Shown: positions 1 through 9,017 of the stretch, piece by piece
Numbering within the stretch: the stretch's first letter is position 1
Layout of the letters: every line of letters begins with the position of its first letter
Origin: an uncultured Bacilli bacterium
GTDB taxonomy: Bacteria; Bacillota_I; Bacilli_A; RF39; UBA660
Assembly (NCBI GenBank): GCA_947598285.1
Contig: CANQFE010000003.1
Location: 1 to 57,822 of the forward strand
Length of the DNA: 57,822 nucleotides
Direction: 5' to 3'
The notes under the pieces: model-generated
The model's input: the letters and a program-made list of their open reading frames with translations, nothing else
What the model was told of the DNA's origin: nothing
The model's database searches: none
Translations under genes and position numbers: made by a program

Positions 1-8
1 TTCTCTCT

Positions 9-86
9 TTAGTTAAATAACCCCCCCCCCAAGACGACTATGCTTGTTAGGAGGATACTTGTTATTATTATCATTTTCCTTTTCAT
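9..86 (-). CDS. Short signal-peptide ORF MKRKMIIITSILLTSIVVLGGGLFN*, apparently the phase-OFF 5' end of an exported protein continuing left of the window
   Basis: ATG at 86-84 preceded by AGAAGGA SD; hydrophobic signal-like peptide; reading runs through G10 (30..21) into TAA at 11-9; a 9-G allele would read LGGGYLTKER and stay open to the window edge. Confidence 0.6.
   Translation of the reverse strand: MKRKMIIITSILLTSIVVLGGGLFN
21..30. repeat. Homopolymer C10 (+)/G10 (-), candidate slippage tract
   Basis: aaataaccccccccccaagacg; exact 10-nt tract in an AT-rich genome. Confidence 0.95.
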
Positions 87-112
87 CTTGTATCCTTCTT
101 TCTATTATCTTC

Positions 113-141
113 ATTATATCTTTTTTCTTTCTTTTTGACAA
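113..141 (-). promoter_or_regulatory. Sigma70-type promoter for the left-edge ORF
   Basis: TTGTCA (141..136) - 17 nt - TATAAT (118..113), about 30 nt upstream of the ATG at 86. Confidence 0.65.
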
Positions 142-142
142 T

Positions 143-183
143 AAAAAAAGCATCTGATTTCAACTTTTGTTGATTTCAGATGC
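143..183 (-). terminator. Rho-independent terminator downstream of xerC
   Basis: Inverted repeat GCATCTGA...TCAGATGC with inner CAAC/GTTG, followed on the minus strand by T7. Confidence 0.75.
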
Positions 184-226
184 CAACCACATGGGAAGCA
201 TTTGATTTCCCACAAATCAAACGTAT

Positions 227-271
227 CCTTTTTATTTTATGAAGTTTCCTTCATCTATATACACTTTATCA
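227..271 (-). repeat. Intergenic repeat copy 1
   Basis: TGATAAAGTGTATATAGATGAAGGAAACTTCATAAAATAAAAAGG; matches 53392..53437 with one indel. Confidence 0.85.
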
Positions 272-295
272 TATTTTTAGTTATGAAGCAATCTT

Positions 296-1180
296 TTATT
301 TTCGTGGTAATTTGTCAAGATATTCTTTTCTTAAAAATTCATTTGTTACATGAGTATAAATTTCTGTAGTTCCTAATTTTGAATGGCCAAGTAGTTCTTG
401 AACAGTTCTAATATCTGCACCATTTTGAAGCAAATGAGTTGCAAAAGTATGTCTTAAAGTGTGAGGTGAAAGATGATGTTGAAAGGCTATTTTTTCGACT
501 CTTTTTTTGACGATTTGTTCAATGCTACTACGGCTTAATTGGTCGCCATTTCGATTCACAAATAAATAATCTATCTCACCTTTTTTTAATAGTTCACTTC
601 TTTTTTCTAAAAATTCTTGATAAACTTTTTGAGCAACTTCTTCAAAATAAACGATTCTTTCTTTTTTTCCTTTTCCAAAGATTCTAATGCTTCTTTCTTT
701 GAGATCGATATCTTTTAATTTAATATTAGATAATTCACTTACTCTGATACCAGTGGCATATAAAAGTTCAAAAATTAATTGTTCTTCTTTTTCCCAAGCT
801 GTTTTAGCTTCTTCAAAATGAAATAAAGATTCAATTTCTTCATAATTTAAAAAATCGGGAAGGCTTTTCTTTATTTTGGGATTGTGAATCATGGAAAATG
901 GATTTGTATCAATTGTTTCTTCATTTTCTAAATATTCATAGAAACTTCTTAAACTAGCAAGATGTCTAGCAATTGATCTACTTTTTAAGTGATTTTCTTC
1001 TTCTAAATTTTTTAAATATTTCCATATTTCTTCTTTGGTTATTTTTAAATAAGAAAGATGGTTTTGGTTTAAATAGAAAAACCATTTTGTTAAATCTCTT
1101 TCATAGCTTGCAATAGTATTTTCACTATAGGAACGGATATGTTTTAAATAATTTAAATATTCCTTTTCTTTTTCTTTCAT
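296..1180 (-). CDS. xerC: Tyrosine recombinase XerC/XerD family
   Basis: 294 aa; ATGIRVSEL, HTLRHTFATHLL and LGHSKLGTTEIYTHV catalytic motifs. Confidence 0.88.
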   Translation of the reverse strand: MKEKEKEYLNYLKHIRSYSENTIASYERDLTKWFFYLNQNHLSYLKITKEEIWKYLKNLEEENHLKSRSIARHLASLRSFYEYLENEETIDTNPFSMIHNPKIKKSLPDFLNYEEIESLFHFEEAKTAWEKEEQLIFELLYATGIRVSELSNIKLKDIDLKERSIRIFGKGKKERIVYFEEVAQKVYQEFLEKRSELLKKGEIDYLFVNRNGDQLSRSSIEQIVKKRVEKIAFQHHLSPHTLRHTFATHLLQNGADIRTVQELLGHSKLGTTEIYTHVTNEFLRKEYLDKLPRK

Positions 1181-1267
1181 TTTTCTTCCTCTTTTTTATT
1201 GTACTCTTTTTTTAAGATTTTTTCCATTCCTATGTAAAATTTGTTATAATAATTTTATGGTGATATT

Positions 1268-2611
1268 ATGTTAAGGGCAGTACAAATCTTAGTGAATAAA
1301 TTTTTAACATTTGTGTGGAAACTTTTTGGACGAAATGGAACTCAATTTCCAGGATCGATTAGTTATAATATGAATCAAAAAATTTTGGAAAAAATTCACT
1401 ATCCGAAATATGTGATTGGTGTGACTGGTTCAAGTGGTAAAGGAACAACAACAGGACTTATTTATCATATTTTAAAAGAAGCGGGATATGATGTTGTTTA
1501 CAATGCTTCAGGAAGTAATGGTATTCGAGGAATTACCACTTTAATTTTAAATAACTGTGATATTTTCGGACGTTTTAAACATGATGTTTTATTATTAGAA
1601 TTAGATGAAAAACATTTACATTTAGCTTTTGGTAAGAATAAAATGACTCATTTAGTACTGACTAATATTACAAGAGATCAACCAGCTCGTAATGGCTCTC
1701 CTGATTTAATTTATGATGCCATTTTTAATGCTTTAGATGGGTCTACAACACTGATTTTAAATGCGGATGATCCAGGGCTTCAAAAAATGCGTCTTTCTTA
1801 TCCAGGAAAAATTATTACTTATGGTCTTAATAAAACAAAATATTCAACTGGTCGGAAGGAAGATTATAGTATCGATAATGCTTACTGCCCTAATTGTCAT
1901 AAAAAATTAGTCTATTCTTATTATCACTATGGACACCTTGGTTCTTATTTTTGCCCGAATTGCGATTTTAAAAGAGGAGATCCTGATTATGTAGGAACTA
2001 AAGTTTATTTAGATGAACAAACAATGGAAATTAATCAAGAAAAAATCCATTTAAATAAAGATTTTTTATTTACAGCCTATGCTTCTTTGGCTTCCTATGC
2101 TTTATGTGATACTATTGGTGTTTCAAAAGATAAAATTTTAAAGGCTTTTAACGAGCACATTTTGGAAAGTAAAAGAGGCCATGAGTTACAACTTGGTAAT
2201 CGTTCTCTTACTATGTTAGAAAGCAAAAATGAAAATGCTTTAAGTTATTATCAATCTTTACAATATATCATTAATAAGCCAGAGAAAAAAAGTGTTATTT
2301 TAGGTTTTGAAAATGTTTCAAGACGTTATAAATATAATGATTTATCTTGGTTATGGGATGTTAAGTTTGAACTTTTAAATGATGAATCTATTGAGAAAAT
2401 CGTATTGATTGGAAGATTTAAATGGGATGTTTATGTTCGGCTTATTTACGCTCATATTCCGAAAAAGAAAATTATTTTAGTAGAACATTTAGAAGATTTA
2501 ATTTCTATTTTAGAAGAACAAACGAAGAAAAATTTATATACTATGGTGTGCTTTGATATGACGGAGATAATTCAAAACTTAGTAAAGGAGAGAGAACATG
2601 GAAACCATTAG
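1268..2611 (+). CDS. murT: Lipid II isoglutaminyl synthase subunit MurT
   Basis: GVTGSSGKGTTTGLI ATP-binding motif, CPNC...CPNC zinc ribbon, overlaps gatD. Confidence 0.9.
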   Translation: MLRAVQILVNKFLTFVWKLFGRNGTQFPGSISYNMNQKILEKIHYPKYVIGVTGSSGKGTTTGLIYHILKEAGYDVVYNASGSNGIRGITTLILNNCDIFGRFKHDVLLLELDEKHLHLAFGKNKMTHLVLTNITRDQPARNGSPDLIYDAIFNALDGSTTLILNADDPGLQKMRLSYPGKIITYGLNKTKYSTGRKEDYSIDNAYCPNCHKKLVYSYYHYGHLGSYFCPNCDFKRGDPDYVGTKVYLDEQTMEINQEKIHLNKDFLFTAYASLASYALCDTIGVSKDKILKAFNEHILESKRGHELQLGNRSLTMLESKNENALSYYQSLQYIINKPEKKSVILGFENVSRRYKYNDLSWLWDVKFELLNDESIEKIVLIGRFKWDVYVRLIYAHIPKKKIILVEHLEDLISILEEQTKKNLYTMVCFDMTEIIQNLVKEREHGNH

Positions 2612-3317
2612 AATTGCTCATTTTTATTATGATTTAATGAATTTATATGGAGAACATGGCAATATTTTAGCTTTGACTCATCATTTAGAAGAACATAAAA
2701 TTCATGTGATTACTCATTATTATTCTGTTGATGATGAGGTTGATTTTTCCAAATATGATTTTCTTTATATTGGAAGTGGAAATAAGGAAGCTTTTGAACT
2801 TGCTAGAGAAGATATTTTAAAACATAAAAAAGAATGGAAGAAAGCTTACCAAAACAATACCTTTATTTTAGCGACAGGAAATGCTATTGATTTATTTGGC
2901 AAATGTTTTCATACTTTAGAAGATGAAGAAAAAGAGACTTTAGGGCTTCTTAGTTATGAATCTTGGGAGACTGATTTTCGAATTGTTGGCGAACAAAATT
3001 ATACCTCTTCTTTTCTTTCAGAAGAAGTGATTGGTTTTCAAAATCGCAGTAGTGTTTTAAAATTTGTGAAAGAGCCTCATTTATTTGAAGTGAAAGAAGG
3101 AACAGGATATGTCCCAAAAGCGATTGATGAAGGAATTCATCAAAAAAACTTTTATGGCACCTATTTACTTGGACCTTTATTGATCCGAAATCCTTATTTT
3201 ACAGAATATTTGATTCAAGAATTTTTAAAATCTAAAAATATTTCTTATCATGAATATCGTGATAATGCTGAAATTAAAGCTTATCAAGAATATAAAAAGA
3301 ATTTACTCCACGAATAA
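2598..3317 (+). CDS. gatD: Lipid II isoglutaminyl synthase glutaminase subunit GatD
   Basis: IAHFYYDLMNLYGEHGNILAL N-terminus; overlaps murT. Confidence 0.88.
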   Translation: METIRIAHFYYDLMNLYGEHGNILALTHHLEEHKIHVITHYYSVDDEVDFSKYDFLYIGSGNKEAFELAREDILKHKKEWKKAYQNNTFILATGNAIDLFGKCFHTLEDEEKETLGLLSYESWETDFRIVGEQNYTSSFLSEEVIGFQNRSSVLKFVKEPHLFEVKEGTGYVPKAIDEGIHQKNFYGTYLLGPLLIRNPYFTEYLIQEFLKSKNISYHEYRDNAEIKAYQEYKKNLLHE

Positions 3318-3950
3318 ATTCTTTTCTTTTTGCTCTTCTCTTTCTTTTTGAGAATATTTACATCCACAGTAATCTTGACGATAAAGATGATATTTTTTGG
3401 ATAGTTCAATACTTCTTAAATAGCCATTTTTCTTTTTAAAATCACTAAAGAGGAAAGAAACTTGATACTTTTCTTCCAGTTCTTTTCCTATTTCATTAAT
3501 TTCTTGAGCATTTTTGTAAGGACTTACTGTTAGGCTTGTTCCAAAATAATCAAAATGATTTTGTTTAGCGATGAAGGCCGTTTTTTCTAGGCGAAGTCGA
3601 AAACAACGAGGACAACGAGCTCCTCTTTCTTTTTCATTTTCATATCCTTTGGCTATTTTTAAGAATGCTTCATGCTCATAGTCACAATCGAAAAAAGAAA
3701 CAGGATATTTCGTTTGAATGGTTTGCAAAAATTTTTTCTGTTCTTCTTTTCTTTTTTGATATTCTTCGAAAGGCTCTATATTGGGATTATAGTATAGAAT
3801 CGTTATTTGAAAAACATTTGCTAAACGTTCTATTACTGCACTAGAACAAGGAGCACAGCAAGTATGAAGAAGTAAACTTTTGGATGCCTTTTGTTCTTTC
3901 GTTAAAATTTTTTCTAACATTTCATCATAATTTGGTTTCACTTTTTTCAC
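3303..3950 (-). CDS. queH: Epoxyqueuosine reductase QueH
   Basis: LLHTCCAPCSSAVIERL and YYNPNIEP motifs; C-terminal DYCGCKYS. Confidence 0.85.
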   Translation of the reverse strand: MKKVKPNYDEMLEKILTKEQKASKSLLLHTCCAPCSSAVIERLANVFQITILYYNPNIEPFEEYQKRKEEQKKFLQTIQTKYPVSFFDCDYEHEAFLKIAKGYENEKERGARCPRCFRLRLEKTAFIAKQNHFDYFGTSLTVSPYKNAQEINEIGKELEEKYQVSFLFSDFKKKNGYLRSIELSKKYHLYRQDYCGCKYSQKEREEQKEKNLFVE

Positions 3951-4664
3951 CTACTTAAATTCGCTGAAGGATATTTTATCACTTGAGGAATCTAAATACA
4001 AGGTCCCATGTTTCCCTTCTAATGTCGCATAAATTTCAATATAATTATTTAATTTTTCCATATGAATTAAATTGACATATACATTATTCGTATCATTCAT
4101 TCGTAAGAAAAATCTTGTTTCATCAATCATGACATTATTATTTTGCCATGGTTGGTATTCAATTTCACTGATTAAACTTAAAACATCAGGTTGAATTTTA
4201 TTTAATTTTTCAATTAATTTTTCATAGTAAATATCTGGAACATAATTAACTAATATAGGAACTCCATAAAGCATTTCACTAGAAATTTGTTTTTTATTTT
4301 TTAGGACTAATTCTTTGGTATTTCGATTATAAAATAAAGGTGTTGCTTCATCAACAATGATGTTTAATGTTCCAAAAATGCTTTTTTTAATAGTTACTTT
4401 TTCGATTAATTCTAAAGAACTTAATCGCTCTTTGATTTTTTGATTACTGATTTGAAATAAATATGGATAATCTTTAAATCCAGCCGTTTCGATAATCGTC
4501 GCGTCTTTCAAAAAATGATTTCCTTCAATAATAATATTTTTAGTTTTTAAATTCCAAAGATAAAATAAAACTCCTAACACGACAAAAAAAGATACGAAAA
4601 ATTTTCCTATGACTTTCCATCTAAATTTTTTAATTACTTTCTTTTTTGTCAAGTGTATCACCAA
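3951..4664 (-). CDS. divIB: Cell division protein FtsQ/DivIB (POTRA domain)
   Basis: Single N-terminal TM, IIIEGNHFLKDATI POTRA-like segment, position next to murB/murG. Confidence 0.75.
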   Translation of the reverse strand: MVIHLTKKKVIKKFRWKVIGKFFVSFFVVLGVLFYLWNLKTKNIIIEGNHFLKDATIIETAGFKDYPYLFQISNQKIKERLSSLELIEKVTIKKSIFGTLNIIVDEATPLFYNRNTKELVLKNKKQISSEMLYGVPILVNYVPDIYYEKLIEKLNKIQPDVLSLISEIEYQPWQNNNVMIDETRFFLRMNDTNNVYVNLIHMEKLNNYIEIYATLEGKHGTLYLDSSSDKISFSEFK

Positions 4665-5539
4665 CTTTTTATTTCTTGTTCCAATACTAAATCAATTTGT
4701 CTTTCCTTTTTTACTTTCTCTTTTATTAATTTTATCAAATCTTTGATATCTTTACCAGTAGCATTTTGGTAATTCACAATAAAATTAGCATGTTTTGGGC
4801 TTACCATTGCTCCCCCTATTTTTACTCCTTTGAAATTTAGTTCTTCAATAATTTTACCAGCTGGATTTTCTAAAGAAGGATTTCGAAATACGCTTCCTGC
4901 AGATGGCAAGTCTAATGGTTGGGTTTTCCTTCTTCTTTCATATCGATCTTTTATTAATGCTAATGATTCTTCTTTTTTACCATAAGGAAATTGGAATGTC
5001 GCGGCTAAAATAATGGAGAATTCGTTTTCTTTAAACCAAGTAGTTCGATATCCATGAGAAATTTCTTCTTTCTTTTTGGTGACAAGCTGAAAATCTTTTG
5101 TTAAAAATGTGACTGTTTTTAAATATTGGAATGTTGAAACTTTATATGCTTCGGCATTTCCATAAATTGACCCACCAATCGTACCAGGAATACCACTTGC
5201 CCATTCCAAACCTGATAATCCATGGTCAATTATGTCAAAAGACAGCTGATTTATTTTGACTCCAGAACCAACTGTGACAAAATTTTTTTCATATTTCACT
5301 TGATTAAAATGAGTTAGTTTTATTACAACACCGGGATATTCCGTATCAGAAAGAATGACATTGGAGCCATTTCCTAATACAAAATAAGGAATATGATTTT
5401 CTTTTGCCTCTTTTAAAAAAAGCATGAGTTCTTCTTGGTTTTTTGGTTCAAAAAGATACCTTGTTTGTGTATCTATTTGATAAGTATTCATATTTTTTAA
5501 AGAAACATGTTCTTTCATTTGATATTTATTTAAGTTCAT
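4658..5539 (-). CDS. murB: UDP-N-acetylenolpyruvoylglucosamine reductase
   Basis: LGNGSNVILSD, GLEWASGIPGTIGGSIYGNAEAY, PSAGSVFRNP motifs. Confidence 0.95.
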   Translation of the reverse strand: MNLNKYQMKEHVSLKNMNTYQIDTQTRYLFEPKNQEELMLFLKEAKENHIPYFVLGNGSNVILSDTEYPGVVIKLTHFNQVKYEKNFVTVGSGVKINQLSFDIIDHGLSGLEWASGIPGTIGGSIYGNAEAYKVSTFQYLKTVTFLTKDFQLVTKKKEEISHGYRTTWFKENEFSIILAATFQFPYGKKEESLALIKDRYERRRKTQPLDLPSAGSVFRNPSLENPAGKIIEELNFKGVKIGGAMVSPKHANFIVNYQNATGKDIKDLIKLIKEKVKKERQIDLVLEQEIKSW

Positions 5540-6615
5540 CCAATCACCTTTTTAATTTCTTCGTAAATGATTTTTGTGCTTTCAATGCTTTTTCTTTCTT
5601 GCATATGAATTTTTAAATCAACTCTTAGTTTCTCATCTTCTAAAAGTCTTTCGATAGTTTTTTCTAATTTTTCTTTGGTTAATTCTTGTTCTTCTAATAA
5701 TAAAACACATTTTTTATCGGCTAATTCTTTTGCATTGTAATATTGATGATTATTCGCAACATTGGGACTTGGAATAATTAAAGCTGGTATTTGAAGAGCT
5801 AATATTTCACTTAAGGAACCTGCACCTGCTCGAGACACGACGACATCACTTATTTTTAGTAAACCAGGAAGTTCTTCCATATAAGGAAAAACTTTGACAT
5901 TTGAAGGAAAAGAATGGTTTTTGGTAAAATTTTCATAATGAATTTTGCCGGTAATATAACAATATTCATAGTTTTTGTCACGAGATGCTTCTAAAACTTC
6001 TAAAAATTTACGATTTAAAGATCCACTTCCTAAAGAACCAGCCACTACAGTTACTAATTTTTTCTCTTTTGCAAATCCTAATTTTTCTTTTTCTTTAGGA
6101 GGAACTTTTAAAGCCCAAGCTCCACAAGGATGACCGGTATAAATGACTTTTCCTTTAGAATGAAAATACTTTTGACTTTCCCAAAAAGTCACTCCAATTA
6201 AATCAGCATATTTGCTAATGATTTTATTCGTTTTGCCGGGAATACTATTTTGTTCATGAATAAATGTTTTGATATGTAAAGCATGAGCAGCTTTTAACAC
6301 TGGATAAGTGACATAGCCGCCAACACCAATGACAATATCTGGTTGAAATTCTCTTAATATTTTTTTACATTCTTTTGTTGCTTTGGAAATACAAAAAACA
6401 TTTTTGATATCTAAGATAATATCTTTACTAAAGCCATATATTTCAATTGCTTTATAAGGTATCTTTTTTTCGGGAATAATTTCTTTTTCCATGCGATTAT
6501 GCGTGCCAATGTATAATATTTCTAAATTTTTTTCGCGTTTTTGAAATTCTTCAATGATTGCTAAAGCGGGATTAATATGACCCATCGTTCCTCCTGCAGT
6601 TACAACTATCTTCAT
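5536..6615 (-). CDS. murG: UDP-GlcNAc:undecaprenyl-PP-MurNAc-pentapeptide transferase
   Basis: TAGGTMGHINPALAI, HEQNSIPGKTNK, SRAGAGSLSEI motifs. Confidence 0.95.
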   Translation of the reverse strand: MKIVVTAGGTMGHINPALAIIEEFQKREKNLEILYIGTHNRMEKEIIPEKKIPYKAIEIYGFSKDIILDIKNVFCISKATKECKKILREFQPDIVIGVGGYVTYPVLKAAHALHIKTFIHEQNSIPGKTNKIISKYADLIGVTFWESQKYFHSKGKVIYTGHPCGAWALKVPPKEKEKLGFAKEKKLVTVVAGSLGSGSLNRKFLEVLEASRDKNYEYCYITGKIHYENFTKNHSFPSNVKVFPYMEELPGLLKISDVVVSRAGAGSLSEILALQIPALIIPSPNVANNHQYYNAKELADKKCVLLLEEQELTKEKLEKTIERLLEDEKLRVDLKIHMQERKSIESTKIIYEEIKKVIG

Positions 6616-6755
6616 TTTAAATCACCTTATCTTTCTTTATTATACTATATTTCGAAAGATTTTTCTTAAGAACTTGGGATTTTTTGTCAAGAAAAGATGT
6701 TTTTCTTTTTGGCAAGAATAGGATTCTTTTTTCATATACTGAATTAGGTGGCGTG

Positions 6756-7838
6756 ATGAAAAAGTCTTTTGATCATATTCTTTTTTTAATGGTCATAGGT
6801 ATTGGTCTTTTTGGAATCCTTATGATTTATTCTGCTAGTAGTATTTGGGCTGAGTATAAATTCCATGATGCATTTCATTTTGTAAAAAGTCAAAGTTTGT
6901 TTTTTCTTCTTTCTATTTTTATCTGTCTTTTTTTAAGTCATATTCCACCCCAATTTTGGAAGAAACATGCGAATCAAATTTTAGGGCTTTGTTTTTTCTT
7001 ATTAGTTTGTGTCTTAATTCCTGGAATTGGAAGTGTTCGAAATGGGTCCCGTAGTTGGTTTGGAATTGGTGGTTTGGGAATTCAACCGAGTGAATTTGCG
7101 AAAATTGGACTGATTATTTTTGTATCCAAATATTTAAGTCAAAATCAAAAGGATTTGCGAAGTATTAAAAAAGGCGTTTTTCCTATCCTTTTGGTTATCG
7201 GAATTTTTTCCCTTCTCATTCTGTTAGAACCTGATTTTGGAACTTCGATGGTTATTCTTTTGTCATTAATTAGTCTTATTTTTATCAGTGGTGTAAAACT
7301 ATCCTTTTTTGTTCGTTTAGGTTTATTAGGTCTTTTAGGGATTGTTGGGTTGATTGTCATTGCTCCTTATCGAATGGCTCGAATTGTTTCTTTTTTAAAT
7401 CCTTGGTCTGATCCTTTAGGAAGTGGTTTTCAAATTATTCAAAGTTTATATGCTATCGGACCAGGTGGTTTGTTAGGTCAAGGTTTTCTAAAATCTCATC
7501 AAAAGCATTTTTATTTGCCTGAGCCACAAACAGATTTTATTTTTTCTATTATCAGTGAAGAATTCGGTTTCTTAGGAGTTTTAATTGTTGTTTTGTTTTT
7601 CTTCTTTCTTTTTTATCGTTCTCTTAAAATTGCTTTAAAAACAGAAGATTTATTTTCTAAATTTTTAGTTTTTGGCTTATCTATTGGTATTTTAATTCAA
7701 GCTACCCTTAATTTATGTGTTGTGATTGGGCTTATTCCGGTAACAGGAGTGACTTTACCTTTCTTTAGTTATGGCGGGAGTAGCTTACTTGTGACTATGG
7801 CCTCGATTGGGATTATTTTAAGTATTTCTAAGAATTAG
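6756..7838 (+). CDS. ftsW: SEDS-family glycosyltransferase FtsW
   Basis: MIYSAS, SRSWFGIGGLGIQPSEFAKIGLI, LPFFSYGGSSLL motifs; likely start ATG 6756 after aggtgg SD rather than 6684. Confidence 0.9.
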   Translation: MKKSFDHILFLMVIGIGLFGILMIYSASSIWAEYKFHDAFHFVKSQSLFFLLSIFICLFLSHIPPQFWKKHANQILGLCFFLLVCVLIPGIGSVRNGSRSWFGIGGLGIQPSEFAKIGLIIFVSKYLSQNQKDLRSIKKGVFPILLVIGIFSLLILLEPDFGTSMVILLSLISLIFISGVKLSFFVRLGLLGLLGIVGLIVIAPYRMARIVSFLNPWSDPLGSGFQIIQSLYAIGPGGLLGQGFLKSHQKHFYLPEPQTDFIFSIISEEFGFLGVLIVVLFFFFLFYRSLKIALKTEDLFSKFLVFGLSIGILIQATLNLCVVIGLIPVTGVTLPFFSYGGSSLLVTMASIGIILSISKN

Positions 7839-7848
7839 TAAAATAACA

Positions 7849-7877
7849 TTGACATACAAACTAGTGTTTGATATATT
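7849..7877 (+). promoter_or_regulatory. Promoter upstream of the ORF6N gene
   Basis: TTGACA (7849-7854) - 17 nt - TATATT (7872-7877); AAGGGGG SD before ATG 7912. Confidence 0.7.
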
Positions 7878-7911
7878 TTTACTAGAAACAAAACAAGGGG
7901 GAAAATTGTAG

Positions 7912-8805
7912 ATGAATAGTATTGAATCAATAAAAGAATTAAAAATTGAAAACATGATTTATGAAATAAGAGGAAAACAAGTCATGCTTGATAGTGATCT
8001 AGCAATATTATATCAAGTCGAAACCAAAAGAATTAATGAAGCTGTTAGAAATAATCCTCAAAAATTTCCCGAAAGATTTAGTTTTAAATTAACTGATGAA
8101 GAAAGCAAAATTTTTTTAGCCGAAATTTTCGACCAAAAAACTCATCATATTGAAACTCGTGGAGGAAAATATAAAAATCCTCGAGTATTTACCGAGCAAG
8201 GCGTAGCAATGCTTGCCACTATTTTAAAATCTGATGTTGCTACAAAAGTAAGCATTGCAATAATGGATGCTTTTGTATTGATGCGAAAATATGTTTCTAA
8301 TGAACTGATTCAACAAAAATATATTAACAATTTAGTGATGAAACATGATGAAGATATTAAAATATTACAAGAATCTTTTCATAAATTAGAGGAAAAGAAA
8401 ATTGAGAATGAAATTTATTTTAATGGGCAAATTTATGATGCATATTCAAAAATAGTTGATATTTTTAAATATGCCCATGACAATATCATTATTATTGATA
8501 ACTATGCAGATAAAACTGTTTTAGATATGATAAGAAACCTAAAAATTGATGTCACTATAATCTGCAAAAATAATGGTTTATTAAAAGAAATAGATATCAA
8601 TAAATATCAAAAACAATATAAAAATTTAAAAGTAGTTTATAGCAATGATTTTCATGATAGATATATTATATTAGATCAAAAAGAAATATATCATTGTGGT
8701 GCTTCTTTTAATCATATAGGCAGTAAAACTTTTTCGATTAATAAATTAGAAGATAAGATAGTAAAGAACAGTTTAATGATATACGTACTTACGATTATAA
8801 AATGA
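7912..8805 (+). CDS. ORF6N/KilA-N-type protein with C-terminal PLD/HKD-like segment (mobile-element-associated)
   Basis: VMLDSDLAILYQVETKRINEAVRNNPQKFPERFSFKL...FTEQGVAMLATIL is ORF6N-like; C-terminal FHDRYIILDQKEIYHCGASFNHIGSKTF resembles degenerate HKD. Confidence 0.75.
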   Translation: MNSIESIKELKIENMIYEIRGKQVMLDSDLAILYQVETKRINEAVRNNPQKFPERFSFKLTDEESKIFLAEIFDQKTHHIETRGGKYKNPRVFTEQGVAMLATILKSDVATKVSIAIMDAFVLMRKYVSNELIQQKYINNLVMKHDEDIKILQESFHKLEEKKIENEIYFNGQIYDAYSKIVDIFKYAHDNIIIIDNYADKTVLDMIRNLKIDVTIICKNNGLLKEIDINKYQKQYKNLKVVYSNDFHDRYIILDQKEIYHCGASFNHIGSKTFSINKLEDKIVKNSLMIYVLTIIK

Positions 8806-8855
8806 TATTTTGCAAAAAGTAACCTAGACAAAACAAGTTATATTTGCAAGACTTA

Positions 8856-8949
8856 GAATGTAACTCTTCCTTTTTATTGTGAAGGAAATAGTTTACTTGT
8901 GACTATCGCCTCGGTTGGAATAGTTTTAAATGTTAGTGACATGAAAAAA
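8856..8949 (+). pseudogene. Remnant of ftsW 3' end (NVTLPFYCEGNSLLVTIASVGIVLNVSDM)
   Basis: Aligns with ftsW VTLPFFSYGGSSLLVTMASIGIILSISKN; shared DNA tttacttgtgactat.gcctcg.ttgg.at..tttta. Confidence 0.75.
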
Positions 8950-9017
8950 ATAAGAAACTTTTTTAGGGTTTCAATTGACATTATTTCATAGTACAATAGA
9001 AAAAAGGAGGAGTAAAA

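Noticed and set aside
242-257. Possible micro-ORF MKETS (ATGAAGGAAACTTCATAA) in the repeated intergenic block as a leader peptide
   Set aside because: No SD upstream, and the sequence is better explained as the hairpin ATGAAG-GAAA-CTTCAT.
227-271. Possible Firmicutes dif site near xerC
   Set aside because: Mental comparison to the consensus ACTTCCTATAATATATATTATGTAAACT shows no convincing match of both arms, and the block occurs twice.
7145-7360. Antisense ORF inside ftsW (and similar antisense ORFs such as 10130-10342, 19730-19930, 20177-20392, 22150-22449, 23022-23393, 30352-30783)
   Set aside because: Lie entirely opposite well-supported genes, show no SD or recognisable domain, and have compositions expected from reverse reading of AT-rich coding DNA.
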